Assembly (NCBI RefSeq): GCF_051622035.1
Contig: NC_135355.1
Span: 24,028,986 to 24,092,985, forward strand
DNA length: 64,000 bases
Direction: 5' to 3'
Source: Arctopsyche grandis
Lineage: Eukaryota > Arthropoda > Insecta > Trichoptera > Hydropsychidae
Of the stretch, positions 11,417 through 32,569 are shown piece after piece. The notes below the pieces were generated by a model that was not told where the DNA came from, made no database searches, and saw only the letters and a list, made by a program, of their open reading frames with translations. Position numbers and translations under genes: made by a program. Numbering within the stretch: position 1 is the stretch's first letter; each line of letters begins with the position of its first letter.

Positions 11417-12059
11417 AAGGCCTCAGGGCAAGATAGTGTCAACCCTCATTTTGGTAGTTTTGAGATAAATCAATTTTTAACTTTGTTCAAATCCATAAAT
11501 CAAAACACGTACTTTTTTAATACTTTTTATTTTTATTTGCTTTAATGATATATCCTTAATAATACCTGTAACAAAAAAATATCAAAACATCAATATATTA
11601 AACATAAAATGAAAAAATAAAATGGTGCATATCAAAAATTGTAGGTTGACACTATTCCAAACCTAACCTCACAAATCTTTTGTTAAAATATTGGAGAATA
11701 TAGTGTCAAGCTACATACCTCATTTCCACTTCCTGTGGAGTTACAAGACATCGGAACATAATCTGGATCAAGTACAGAATCATTAGAATCCTCATCAATA
11801 CTGATGTTATCACAATCAAATCTTCTTTCGGCACCGTCAAACATTTCGTCACTTACTTATTGAGGTTGACACTTTGTGGTCACAAGTTATTCATAAAACA
11901 TTAATTCCGTAAAAAAAATCTTAAGGGCTATAAAGTCAACTATTGGTCAAAAATGAAATGTGTTTGAATCAAAATATAGCTTATGATTAATTTACATTGA
12001 TGGCATACTCAGTTCAATTTTGACCAAAATGAGGGTTGGCACTCTCTTGCCCCGAGGCC
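11417..12059. mobile_element. hAT-type MITE with 8-bp TSD TTCAAGTG
   Basis: Terminal inverted repeats begin AAGGCCTCAGGGCAAGA (left) and match TCTTGCCCCGAGGCC (right), extending about 40 bp through AACCCTCATTTTGGT. TTCAAGTG flanks both sides (11409-11416 and 12060-12067). An unoccupied copy of the host sequence lies inverted at 18705-18712 (TTCAAGTA read on minus), confirming the boundaries. The motif GTTGACACT recurs inside (near 11646 and 11866), suggesting subterminal binding repeats. No coding region. Confidence 0.9.
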
Positions 12060-12067
12060 TTCAAGTG

Positions 12068-12205
12068 TTCACTACAGTTCGTTCGTTCATGAACATACTA
12101 GTTTGTTCATACTCGAACTATTAGTTTTAATTTAAGTACTAACAGTCAAAAACCGTCTTCAAATATACTCACCAGATGTCGCATGAAACTTTTAACTGTC
12201 GAAAC
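12068..12205 (-). repeat. Dispersed repeat hosting the MITE, copy 1
   Basis: Matches 18575-18720 in inverse orientation across about 140 bp (shared TTTCATGCGA, ACAGTCAAAA, ATATACTCACCA). The hAT MITE at 11417-12059 interrupts this copy, with the remainder (GTTACAG..) left of it. Origin of the repeat unknown. Confidence 0.75.
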
Positions 12206-12215
12206 TTTTAGCTTT

Positions 12216-12354
<139 letters not shown>

Positions 12355-12879
12355 TATATGTACACATTAATACATATATGTATTTTATAAAAAATATATT
12401 TCATTCTTTATATAATATCATAATTCAGAAGCTGAAACCGAACAAGACGTTTGTTTATGTCTAGTTCGAATTCGACCTGAAAAAAATGTAATGAATTAAT
12501 AAATTCGCGTACGAATATCGAAAGACTGAAACCAAAACATTTCAAAGTCGAATAGTAAATATTTAAATTAACTTATTAATAAAATTAAAACGAAATTTCG
12601 CACGTAGGCACATGATTATTCAATATTTTATTTTGCGACCGCAAAAATATACATTTTATAACGTGTTCAAAGTAAACAGATTTTAATTTGATAATATTTG
12701 TGTTGAATAAAATTGAATTTCCACATTTTGATGCTTGAGATTACAAATAACATCAATAATGAAATAATCGCAGTAATCTCGAAACTAATACATAGTTCGT
12801 TTAATTTAAGTTATTAAAGCCAATACACATTGTTGTGTGTTAGAATTCTGAGATATAATGAAAATTGACGCCACATAAT

Positions 12880-12912
12880 TGAATGAAACGATTCTCATAA
12901 ATTGCCAACCAT
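12880..12912 (+). repeat. SINE fragment
   Basis: GAAACGATTC and ATAAATTGCCAACC match the body of the tRNA-derived SINE near 54655-54680. Confidence 0.45.
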
Positions 12913-13043
12913 TTGTGTAGACGTGTTTTGGAATAAATTTTTTTAAATAAATTACCGAAATGGGCGTACTTTTAATTGAAAAACATACAATAAACCTTTT
13001 TAACATTCATGCGCAATTAAACTTTATCCTGAAAAAAAAAATT

Positions 13044-13224
<181 letters not shown>

Positions 13225-13458
13225 AACAAATAAAAAAATACCTCATCTATTGATATTTCGTATATAGATAAAGATAAGTTATGATAATAACGTGATTTAA
13301 ACGTAAAACTGAAGCGTCGGATCCAATCAGCGTCAGTTTATCATCTGTCGTCATGTGAAATCGTCCCTAGGATATGAACATATGTCTTACTCCACGTGGG
13401 GTGAGAAAATGTAGGTTCTGGGTTTCACCAACCTTGACTCAAATCGACAACCGCTTAT

Positions 13459-14606
13459 GGGCCGGGTCGCACCGCTCGACTCGCGAACAACTTTGTTGGC
13501 GAGTTTTGTTGCTGGAAAATCTGTGGGTCCGGTCTTCCTTTCAACTCGGGGACGGCCTGAGACGGCCACACGTGCTACTAGTTTTTTCACTATAGAGACT
13601 ATAATACAATACAGACGTACAATACCGTAATACGTACAATACGCATTTAACGCATCTATTGTAATTTATTAGGATTTTCAACATCTCTATTATTTCAATT
13701 GTTAATTTTACACGACACAGCCACACACCCTGTCCATTTGAAATAATATACATACTCATACTTTATTGTCGTCGTAAGCAAGTTGAAAAAGTCTTACTTA
13801 CCGTTCAGTATTATCTATTGTAATTTATTAGGGTGTTTAACATCTCTATTATTTCAAATATTAATTTTACACGACACAGGCACATCCTGTTAATTTAAAA
13901 TAATATATATTAGAGATTTCAATATGATACAATGTGTAAAGACGATACAGCACAGGACCCGTTTAGAAATCATTGTTCAGAAGATTTATTACAGCAGCTC
14001 TATGCAAGTGTTGCACATGTCGAAAGTCCTCCGAAAGAAACCGCTGTCTATTGTTAAATACACAAGGACACTGCTATTTACATTATCCACATAATTTGTA
14101 TTCCACATTTTTTTTAATTTTCTCTAACTAATTGTATTTCGTCTCTTCTTCCTCGATCTCCGGCAAATTCCATTATTATGTTGTTGTTATTTCAAATTAA
14201 TTTTTATTGTACTCGATAGATTTAACAAACTTATTTCGTGCAATAAATGATATCTGAATCAAATTTTAGTTCAATTACCTCATATTGAGCAATTCATTGA
14301 GAAATTATCTCATAGATTGATCATTCATACAATAGAGGCATGTCGTAGATTGCACGTGCGGTTGTTGGTGTTTTTCTTGTATGGAGTTTTTTTGATGGGT
14401 CCGGCATGTCGATCGTTAAGGTCATTAAATCCATGCGACCAGACCCAACTCTGTCAACTAATATCAACCGTCGTCGACCTTTTTCGTTGCAGGGTCCGAT
14501 GAAATGTGACCCCATACAATATGTATGGGATCGGTCATTTTGCATTTTCAGAACGACACGTCGCGCCAACCGAGTTGTTCGCGAGTCGAGCGGTGCGACC
14601 CGGCCC
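13459..14606. mobile_element. TIR element, 1.15 kb, GGGCCGGGTCGC ends
   Basis: GGGCCGGGTCGCACCGCTCG (13459 on) continues through ACTCGCGAACAAC and is matched in inverse up to 14606, about 45 bp of near-perfect inverted repeat. TAT flanks both sides (13456-13458, 14607-14609), a possible 3-bp target duplication. The interior carries a 159-bp tandem duplication and no recognisable transposase, so it looks non-autonomous. Confidence 0.75.
13656..13911 (+). repeat. 159-bp-period duplication inside the TIR element
   Basis: CTATTGTAATTTATTAGG starts at 13656 and again at 13815. Each is followed by CATCTCTATTATTTCAA and TTTTACACGACACAG. Copies differ by several substitutions. Confidence 0.75.
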
Positions 14607-14663
14607 TATGTGTTTGTGCAAACCTCCTTTTGCTCCACCTCTTTAATAAAATTCTCTATATAC

Positions 14664-14667
<4 letters not shown>

Positions 14668-14735
<68 letters not shown>
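14668..14735. repeat. (TA)n microsatellite
   Basis: About 68 bp of TA repeat just right of the 13459-14606 element. Confidence 0.95.
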
Positions 14736-14738
<3 letters not shown>

Positions 14739-15129
14739 AAACATTGACTTCAAGAAGTTTAATATTATATAATTTTTATAATGTATAAAAAGTGAGAACA
14801 GATCGAAAATACATATCATTGGATCACATATAAACAATTTTAATAATTTTTTCTTAAAATGAATTGCTTGGTAATATTTTATAATCTTAAATTTGAAATA
14901 TTTACAATTGAAATATTTAAAGCTACCTAAAATTTATTTCAAACATTTGATTATTTCCGTTATTTTATTTTTATCGACATTCTTTCCCATCCACTTAGTG
15001 GCAAATAACAAGATTCAACTAGCAACGGAATGATTGATTGTTGCTACGTAATTTGATAAAATACTGTTATCGGGACGAAGTGGCAAAAGAAATCGATCAC
15101 TTTAAAAACTGAAAACAAAAAGAAAGGGT

Positions 15130-15613
15130 GACTTCCAGACAAATGTTGACGACATCTGATCCATCATGAGTGAGTGGCGACACTGATGTGAAACCCAGCT
15201 AAGCCGCCCTGGGGGAGTTCTCTCCACAACTCGTCAAATTGAAATAGAAATATCTCACTAACCCTTTGAAATTCAACACAACATCCTAGTTATGGGAAAA
15301 ATTTATTTAATAGATTTTATCTCGTGTTAAAATAAACACGAAGTGTGGCAACACCCACCTACAGAGTTTTGACTCATGCTCTTCATATCGCTTCAGTCGT
15401 TTCCCAGGTCTATTTACGATCCGGGTCGAACTGTGTGAACGCGTGACTACTTAGCGAGAAACGTTTAACCGATCACAATCGGGAAAGATTAAAAAGCTCC
15501 TTCAATCTGTCGGTCAACGGACCAAGTTCAAGGCGAAAAAGATTGCCAAGTCAGGGATTTTCAATATCGAATGAAATGTATTCGCTGTGAATCTCCTCCG
15601 TACGACATTGAAT
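15130..15613 (+). promoter_or_regulatory. Probable 5' UTR / promoter zone of the calmodulin-like gene
   Basis: GC-balanced island upstream of the ATG at 15614, in sharp contrast to the AT-rich flanks, with CpG-containing stretches (15415-15480). No clear TATA box at a set distance was found. The start site is not resolved. Confidence 0.4.
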
Positions 15614-23303
<7,690 letters not shown>

Positions 23304-26300
23304 TGAGTGCGGCGTAGTTCAGCAACGCATACCACAACACGGAGGATCTCCCAAGAAGTCACTATGGGAAACTCCGAGGCGCTGCTAAGCATCGGAGTTT
23401 TAACTTTAAAACTCCAAAGCCAACATTATCGTTTGCTATGATATATTGTCCTAATGAAAAATTCAATGACTGTCCGCCATGTCTACGAATCATAAAGGAT
23501 TTTAAGTTGAGTTTGCTTATTGTTGAAGAACAAATGTTATTATAGTGATTTGACAAGTTTTACTATCATTCATTATATTTAATACATATATATTGATTAT
23601 TACATACATTTTTCTCTCAAAACTACACTTTCATCGATATTTATTACAGACGTAGTAATGTGTATAAAATATTTTTTCTAAGAGGTTTTTGTAATTTTAC
23701 ATTTTCATTATTTCGTTTTTGAATCGTTTCTTATTGTATTGTAATACTTATTTTAGTGTTTTGTTTCTGTCTATGAGTTAGAAGAATATAATTTATTAAT
23801 TTTGAAAGTAATCGCAATATGAATCGTATGAAAGAATTAATTAATATTATTCAAATTTTATCAAACGAACTTAATCGTCCTAATCTTATTAAATTTTGGA
23901 TAAAAACGCCTAAAATATGCTTACATTTAGATATTTTTCGAAAAATATATATGTATGTTATAAATTTTTTAGTAATTGTTGATTTTTAATTTCACATATA
24001 TACATATACATATACATATATTTATTTATTTTATAAATACATACATAGAAAATATAACGTCCTTTAATTAAAAAATGAAATAATATATTCTTTAAATACA
24101 CATTTGTTGTTTTCTAAATTCATTAAAAAACAAGATGAAAAAGTAATTTTTTGATGATACTTTGCATAACTTAAACAGAACAGATATGAATTAAAATCGA
24201 ATTTATGCATACAAATATCTGAATATGCATATGTATGTACGTATATTTATAATGTACATTATTTTATCTCATAAAGACATATGTATGTATGTACATATTT
24301 TATATCACGGGATTATTTTCTTCCCCCAAAAGAGTCTTACTTAATAAATATACTCAATTTATAAGATATTTACAAATATTAAACAGTATGTACATACATA
24401 CAGTTCGAATGTCTGTTCACATTTAAAACTGGTCCGATAGAATTTTTAAAATATGACTGTGGTGGAAATATGAAAATATTATAAAAGATATTTCTTTAGT
24501 TGTCTAATAAGACAATAAAATTGTTATAACTACACATTTATTTTTATTGATTTTTGTGTTAAAATTGCGAATACTATGTATGTAATTTCATACATTTGTA
24601 CATATATACATATATGTATATGTACATACATATATATTATACAAATATAGTATGTGTTTCAATTTGAATGCATATTATGTATGTCATCAGCATTTTATTG
24701 AAAAAAATGTGTTAATTGTTAAAGTATATTGTACTTATTACAACGAAATTATATAATTTTAATGAAAAATATTTATGATATTTGTCAAAAAAATAGTAAA
24801 ATAATGTCAACTTTTATATTTATTATGTATTTCTTGTTTTCAAAGCGAATGATGATTAAATATCGACATTCATTTAAAAAATATATACATATATTGTTCG
24901 CATTAAATATTTCACATGATGCTTTCTTATATACAAGGCCAGCCTTATATATAATACAAGGTATCTGAGAAATATGTATTTTTTAATTTACAATAAATTC
25001 GTCCTCTTAATATTCAAAATTTATCTAGAGAAAATTCTACTATTTTACAAAATTATTAATATATTATATTATATTTCGGTAATGTGTCATTGCTTCGATA
25101 GAAGAAAATGCACATATTTTTTCGTTTTACAAAACTATCTCACATAAACATACATAAATACACAAAAATATTCTATATGTTATTATTAGTAAATGTTTGA
25201 TACATAAATACGAGGGAAAATCAATTAGTAAAAACAATTTGTTTATAAAAGTATCACTGTCAAAACATGGCATAATTCAAATAATTACAACATATTGTAA
25301 TACAATTATATTGTAATGTAAACCGCCAATATTTGCTACAGATGAATTGATTATATCAACTGTATTTATTTTATAATAAAATGCAGCACTGCGAATATAG
25401 TAGAGATATTTTAAAAGCATGCAAATAGCAGAAAATGAAAAATAATCTTACTATTCATAAGATGTGAAAATGACAGAGAAAGTGTAAATGATGATGAATG
25501 GCATTTATCTTGAATAAAGAAATAAACTGCTTTTACTCGTTGATTTGTCCAATCTCGTACATATTGTATTTACAATTGAATAAATGTTTGTGATAACTGT
25601 TAGAAATTTGACGTTTGATTATATATTACATACATATATTATATAATAAAATATTTCAAATATTTATTCTTGTCAATGTCTTCCGTTAAAGATGCTTAGT
25701 TTCGTTGCATAAATTGAGATTATACTATACATATACATGTTTTATTGTTATATTATATTATATTTTGTTTGAACGTTATACATATACACATACATACATT
25801 ATGTTTTATTATACTTGATTGTATGTACGTACATAATCAAATTTAATTTGAATAAATACATTAATGAAATAGTCTAGGTAGAAAATTTATAAATAAAAAA
25901 ACTATTATATTGATTATTTGCGATAAATAAATGTCCTCGAAATTATTGGAATTATATTTTTTAGTTAGTTTGTATGTCTTACATTTTTTTTAAATTTAAT
26001 ATTGCAAATATTTCCCATATACATATTACCTAGAGAATCGGAATAGTCCATAACCTGTAATCTACATAAAATTAAGAATCATGAAACTCCGATTTTTAGG
26101 AAGTTTATAAAGATATAATACATACATATGTGTTAGTTACACTGTGTTCATGCAGCACTGTTATAAACGTGGAAAGTTTTGTTTTGATGTTAAATACATA
26201 TTCAGCTTTCATTGTGTAAACAAATCTTTAGCATTTTCCACGAATTCTAATGCAAATATTTAATTACTGTAACCAATATAGTATTTCGATTGTAAATGTA

Positions 26301-28916
26301 CTTACTTTGCATAAAGATATTCACGTTATTTTCATTTCTCGTGATTTAAAAATTTATTTCCATAATATTTAATATACATAGTTCTCATATTTAACTGTAA
26401 ATAATTTAACAAAAAATCAATGAGCTTAATTGAATGGGAACCACTAAGTAAAATGATGAGGAAATTCTTGAATACATAAAATCTAACTTATTCTAAGATT
26501 TATTCTGTTATTTTTTATACAAAATTATTTATCTTATTGTGTTTAAATTTTTCTTATACTCGTTTACGGAACCATTCTAAGTGTTCCTTCTTTCGACTGT
26601 GAATATTTCAATCTCACATTTTTTCCTCGATTGTTGTGTGTTAACAAAGCTTGCGTGGTATGGCTATGAAATTTATTAAAATCTTATTCAAAATTATATT
26701 ATATTGAAATTTAAACATCACAACTCTTGAGATTTTATCGTGGGTTAAGTACGGTACTGGAGGGCTTTCAAAGTTTAGGGATCACTGCAAGCAATTGGTA
26801 AGAATGAGGCACAATGCAAACACTAATAAGAATTATGTATTTATATTTGGCACCAAAGTAAAAAAAGCATAACATTTAAAACGAGTTGATTTTGTTTTTT
26901 TATTTCGTTGATAATTTTTATTTTTGTGTAATGTAACTTTGATTTATAGTATGCTTACCATTATCATAAGAATAGCTAAGCGTTGTACGAGTAAAATTAG
27001 TCCTGAATGTATGTATATGAATGCATTTTGTTATAAGCATGTGTTCACTTAGTGATACGGACTTGGTACCGACTCAAATTTAACGAATAATTCAATAGGA
27101 AAAATTCTCTTCCTAAGATTTTGCTTAAATTTTGTATGAAGCCTCGTATTTTGTTTTCTTTTTTGAAATCTTATCGTCGTTAAAATTATACATATAAAAT
27201 ATAATATACAACTATGTCAGTAAGTGCACAGCTCGATTTAACATAATTTACTATGTGACTGTCACGACCAATCAACGATATTGCCTAACTTAAATTGTAC
27301 CAAAAAATTATTCCGCATTATTGAAATTAAAATGTGTACGTATGTATATTGCTCAAAAACATTCCGATCAATTCCATAACTAATGAATATAATTTTCATG
27401 AAGTAGGCAATGTCGTACAAAATGTTAACATTGAACATTATTAAATTGCACGTTGGATTGCAAAATTTTACTGAAATGCTGAATATAACTATTGGATAAA
27501 TACTTCCTTTGAATAATTACCAACACAAAACAATCTTAGTACAATACAAGCAGATTTTAACAATCGCACTTTTTACACAAGCAATTTTTTTTATCCTAAT
27601 TAATTGTTAATCACATAAGTTCATCCACATTTTACATGAAATTATTTTTTTAGAAAATCATAAAATAAACCTTTATAAAAATATACGTTTTAAGACATTT
27701 TGCGTGCAAATTTTAATAAAGAATATAATATTTTTCGACAACTAAACCATAAAAAATCGACGACAATCAAGTTCTGTCATTGCAATCAAGCAAATCAAAA
27801 GATTTTATAGTCCTTTTACAACAAAAATGCATTTTAAACTGTTATTGTTCAAACCAAAATAAATATATGTATGTATGTATGTGTAATACATACATATGTA
27901 TACCTGAAATATATGTATAAAAAAATATGACAGTGAGGTGTGCACTTCTGCAAGTTTAATCTTTATTAAATATATATTATATGTAATTAAGTATATTTCG
28001 AATAATTTTATCGTTATGTTTAACTCCTTCCCTTTTAATATTAAAAATGATTTATCATTGTTACATGGTATTTATAATGGATGTCTTATTGAATTATTTA
28101 TTGTACAAGGTTTTCATTATATCGATAAACTTTAATGGCAAATGGAAACGACTTTTTGTAATGTTGACGCATTTCATTTTTACAAGGTTTATATTTTTAA
28201 GTTATATTTTATTATTCCTATAGAGGATATGGAAAACGTCTGTCCAAACACCAAATTATACCTAAATGACGAATTTGCTTGAACATAATGTGATAAAAAT
28301 AATGAGATAGGTTTTTAAATATCAAAAAAAAAAGGAAATTTGATAAATTCATAATTTTTTTTAGGGTACCATTGATATAAACATCTTTAATTTACAAATT
28401 GAGCGTCTTACAAAATAAATATAATATATACAAGTATATATGTAACTTAACAAATCGTTAATGTTTTATGTTTGCTCTTTAATGTTTACGAAAAACAATA
28501 TGATAATATACCTATACATATAAAATATATTGAAATACTCATGGACTCAAAAATGACTAGTTTAATCATTATAAATATTCAATAAATAAGATGTGAAATA
28601 AAAATATCATTGCTGTAAACTGTTTTATTTATTACAAACAAAATATATAATATTAGTAGACCCTATTGATAACATCGCAATGTTATCTTAGTTCAATTTA
28701 AAATTAAACTATGGCTTTGTCTAATCATTTGATTAAAGTAAATGAAGACATAAATCATATTTCAATAAGCCTTGACTTTACTCGATACAATGATAATGAG
28801 ATATGTGATAAAATTCATAGACATAAGCTTCAATATCCCATTTTAAGATATTTACTTTTATATAAAGTTTTTTTTAATTCTATTTCAAAGATAGTGATAC
28901 AAATTTTACTCTGGGA
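23304..28916. other. Gene-free AT-rich interval, possible long 3' UTR
   Basis: 5.6 kb between the calmodulin-like stop and ALP-A. Very AT-rich with degenerate TACATA/TATGTA repeats (e.g. 24590-24640). Open frames at 24729-24968, 27938-28135 and 28711-28923 are AT-driven and lack recognisable domains. The first part presumably holds the calmodulin-like 3' UTR; the poly(A) site is not resolvable among many AATAAA matches. Confidence 0.5.
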
Positions 28917-30962
28917 TTATTGAGTACAAGCGGAAAATTCATCATCTAAGCATGCAGCAAATGATATCAAGTGTGGAATAGTACTTTGTTCATAGACTCC
29001 AGTAAATATATGGTCCCATGGTCCTAAAGCAAAAACTCCAACATCATCACCACCGTGAGTTTCAGAACTAAGGGGAACCATAGCCGGATAACGGAATTTC
29101 AATGCATCTAAAACAAAAAAAGTTACAATTTGTAGCTGTCAATATACATATGTATATCGAATACGAAAACATTTAAATAATACTTACTCATGTTTTCCTT
29201 AGTGACGTCTACACGTTTACCATTAACTTCTGGCCTGTATCCGGGACCATTGGCATAACTCAGAGTCAAATATGGTATTCCATCACTACCCTTACTTCCG
29301 CTGGCTGCTAAGATATCGTTACCTCTCACAGGGTAGCCGCTTATGTGCATGTTATGAGCATGATCTGAAGTCACCACAATCAGAGTATCGTCTCGACTGG
29401 TCATCTCAACAGCCCTGGCAATAGCTTTAGAGAATTCAGCGGTCTCGTCCATCGCAAGTCTGGCATACGTGCTGTGATGAGCATGATCAATTCGACCACC
29501 TTTATTACAAAAAAATACCAATAATTTAAATTCAATCGCTTTTAATATATTTATTTTATTTGATTTAATGAATTTACCTTCCGCAAATAAGAAATATCCT
29601 TCGCTATTCGTAGACAAAATTTTGATGGCAGTTTCCACCATTTCAGTCAAAGTGGGCTCGGTTGTCTTATTTGCCTCTAAGTTATATTCGCAATGGCTAC
29701 CTTCAAACAGACCCATTAAATATTTAGTACTGCTAGTGTTAACCTTCAGTAACTGTTGTCTGTTCCAAACATATTCATTGGTCATCTTGGCTGCGTCTTT
29801 GTCTTGTTTCCATTCATTGATCAAATTCCTTCCATCCCAACGGTGACCTCTATATCTTTCTTCATCCAGAGTAGTATTTGGAAGGAATGCTCGTCTACCA
29901 CCACCGAGAATGACCTTTGATAGCAAAAACATCATTGTAGTTATATAAATAGAAATCTAAACGTTAAAATTAATATTGCGTCATACATTAAATCCTTTGC
30001 CATCTTCATGAATAAGTTGATGAGCTATATCTCTACATTGAAGTGGATTGAAACCTGATGATCGTACATCACTATCACTCTCCCAATCTCTTTGAGCACT
30101 ATGTGAGTAAGCACCAGCTGGAGAAGCATGTGTTACTCTAGTAGTTGTCACAATTCCTAAAGACAATAAATTTGCATGCAAACAATTTTTCTTCCATTAC
30201 ATGTAAACTTTAAAAAAATATTGACTCACCAGAACTCTTTTTCTTCTTCATGGCAATTTTGGCAATTGAGTCTACATGTTGAGTTTTATCTTGCATTTTT
30301 TCACAATTACCTCGAGGAACAGCAGCTGTCACTCCAAGAGTTCCATAGTTGGCTTTGACACCCGTCAAATAAGCAGTTGCAGAGCATGCTGAATCTGCCA
30401 CTTGTCTATTCACACAATAAGTCTAAAAAAAAAATATATATATATATATACATATGTGTGTAAAATTTTTCACCGACTATGTAAAATAAAATAATAATAT
30501 TAAATTTACTTACTTTAGATAAACCAATAGCTGGGAATTTTTCAAACGACAACTGACTACTTTCACCTGAAGAACCTTGTAATTGTCCCAAATACATTCT
30601 GGCAGCACTAATGGTAGGTATAGACATGCCATCTCCCAAAAAGAATATGACATTCTTGGCCCTCTTTTTGTTCAATACTCGATTAACATGATCTTTCACA
30701 GTACTTTTACCCAGCTTTTCCCAATAGGCAGCTGTTACTTCTTCGGTAAGATTAGCTCTTGTGACATCACGATCGTCTATTTCGTCGCCAGCAGGATGCA
30801 TAAAACTTTCATCATCTAAAAAATTTAAAATTATGACATTTTTTTTACATAATATATAATCCAATAGTTTCTCAACTATAAACCTTCGATTTCGACACGA
30901 GGAAAAGCCTTAACGTATGTCAAGATAAACGCAAAAAATAATAAAATCTTGAAGGCGTTCAT
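28917..30962 (-). CDS. Alkaline phosphatase (ALP-A), secreted type
   Basis: Seven exons (transcript order): 30962-30884, 30815-30514, 30422-30230, 30156-29987, 29914-29578, 29499-29188, 29107-28917. 1584 nt, 527 aa, all GT..AG. Hydrolyses phosphate monoesters at the cell surface or outside the cell. Residues 1-19 are a signal peptide ([14 protein letters not shown] core). Family signatures in order: FLGDGMS (metal-ligand Asp, about 88), [11 protein letters not shown] (phosphoserine nucleophile, about 138), THASPAGAY (Mg ligand), QRDW (phosphate-binding Arg), [11 protein letters not shown] (Mg Glu, Zn Asp and His), TSDHAH (Zn), ETHGG (Zn His). Every catalytic position is present. The C-terminus (FSACTQ) has no hydrophobic tail, so a GPI anchor is unlikely and a soluble enzyme is inferred. 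Same intron plan as ALP-C, about 4.9 kb upstream on the same strand. Confidence 0.96.
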
Positions 30963-30969
30963 TTTGAAC

Positions 30970-31001
30970 TGACATATGAATATGTTGATATTTGCTTTAT
31001 A
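30970..31001 (-). promoter_or_regulatory. ALP-A core promoter: TATA box and initiator
   Basis: On minus, TATAAA starts at 31001 and a TCAGT initiator has its A at 30970, a spacing of 31 bases. That leaves only an 8-base leader before the ATG at 30962. The same TATA-to-initiator spacing occurs at ALP-C and ALP-D. Confidence 0.6.
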
Positions 31002-31496
31002 TACGTTTCAATTTATTGATTCGTCACAAAGCGAATTAATTGGTTCCAACCATAGATTTATGTATCTTTGTATATAATAGATAATAAAAAGACCAGCTTA
31101 TATAATAATCTTATTGAATTTTAATCTTTTATTATCACTTTTGTGATATATTGCCTTGTTTATTTTTATACAATATTGTTTCATTGGATCAAGCAAATTA
31201 ATCGAGTAGGTCTATCCTTATAGCTTCATAAGCAATTAAATAAAATAGAAAGTCCTACACTGCATTACTTATTTGGAGAGCTGGCGTGAGGCAGATTCCA
31301 CGGGTTCATAAGGAAAATGGTACAATGCCCTCTGTCCACATACATAAATATATTTGTATATTAAATAATAAATAATATGCTCTTTTCTTTATATTATAAA
31401 TATTTTTATTATGAATATTATATATTACTTTATATTATAATTATTATTATTATATGTATAGATATGTATAATACATATCTGTATAATATATGGATA

Positions 31497-31613
<117 letters not shown>

Positions 31614-32340
31614 TTGTTCACATAATAACATTAATTATCATTTGTATTATAAAATGAAAAAATTTAATATTTTTTTGAGTTCCAAATGGTTTGGAACTCA
31701 AAAATGGCACTTTGGCCAAGCTGAAAACAATATCGAAAGCGAACCTTTTAACTTAAAATTAACTATTGGACCAAACTAAAAACCAATAAAATATGACGAT
31801 GTATAGGTATGGTTCGTTGTTTTTACGAAATCTGCTTACTACAATATTAAAAATGTAAACGACTATAAAAATTTAGTATAATAATGCTCTTGATTTTAAA
31901 TAAAGGTTGAAAAAGTCATCGAATATACATATTATACGTATATATTATATTTTCAAGATAACTGATAAGACGTGTTATTCCTATTTGATTTAAATAGTAA
32001 ATACAATTATTAAGATTAAATAATATATTTATGTTGCAAAAAATATAAACGTTTATGAGTTTAAACTTTTTTAAACTCGTAAACATTTTCTCTTCGGGAA
32101 ATCATCTTTAAAAAAATATCGGTACAATACCAAACAACCTCGAAAAAAAGAAGTTAGTAAAAATTCTTATTTGCATTCAAAATTAGCATTTTTTGCTCTG
32201 ATCTTAATATACATACATATGTATGTACATATATGTATATATACACATTACATTATAATTATTTGCGTGCATAAAATAAATTAAAACAATAATATATTAT
32301 TGAAATAATATAGTAAAATATATTAAATATACAATATTAC

Positions 32341-32391
<51 letters not shown>
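32341..32391. repeat. A-run plus (TA)n microsatellite
   Basis: About 17 A followed by about 34 bp of TA repeat. Confidence 0.9.
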
Positions 32392-32393
<2 letters not shown>

Positions 32394-32569
32394 AGTACAA
32401 CCAAGTTTAAAAATACAAATTGTATATATAGATACATACATACATGTACATCATAAAAACGCTGTAAACGAAAAATGTCTTTTCGAATATTTGCATATAG
32501 TAATTTAAAATTATTCTTCAGGAGCATCAAAAATACGTATGTATACAGGAAAAAATAAAGAAATCAAAA

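Noticed and set aside
29568-29846. Plus-strand open frames over ALP exons (also 33, 36 and 56 kb)
   Set aside because: Antisense shadows of confirmed ALP exons.
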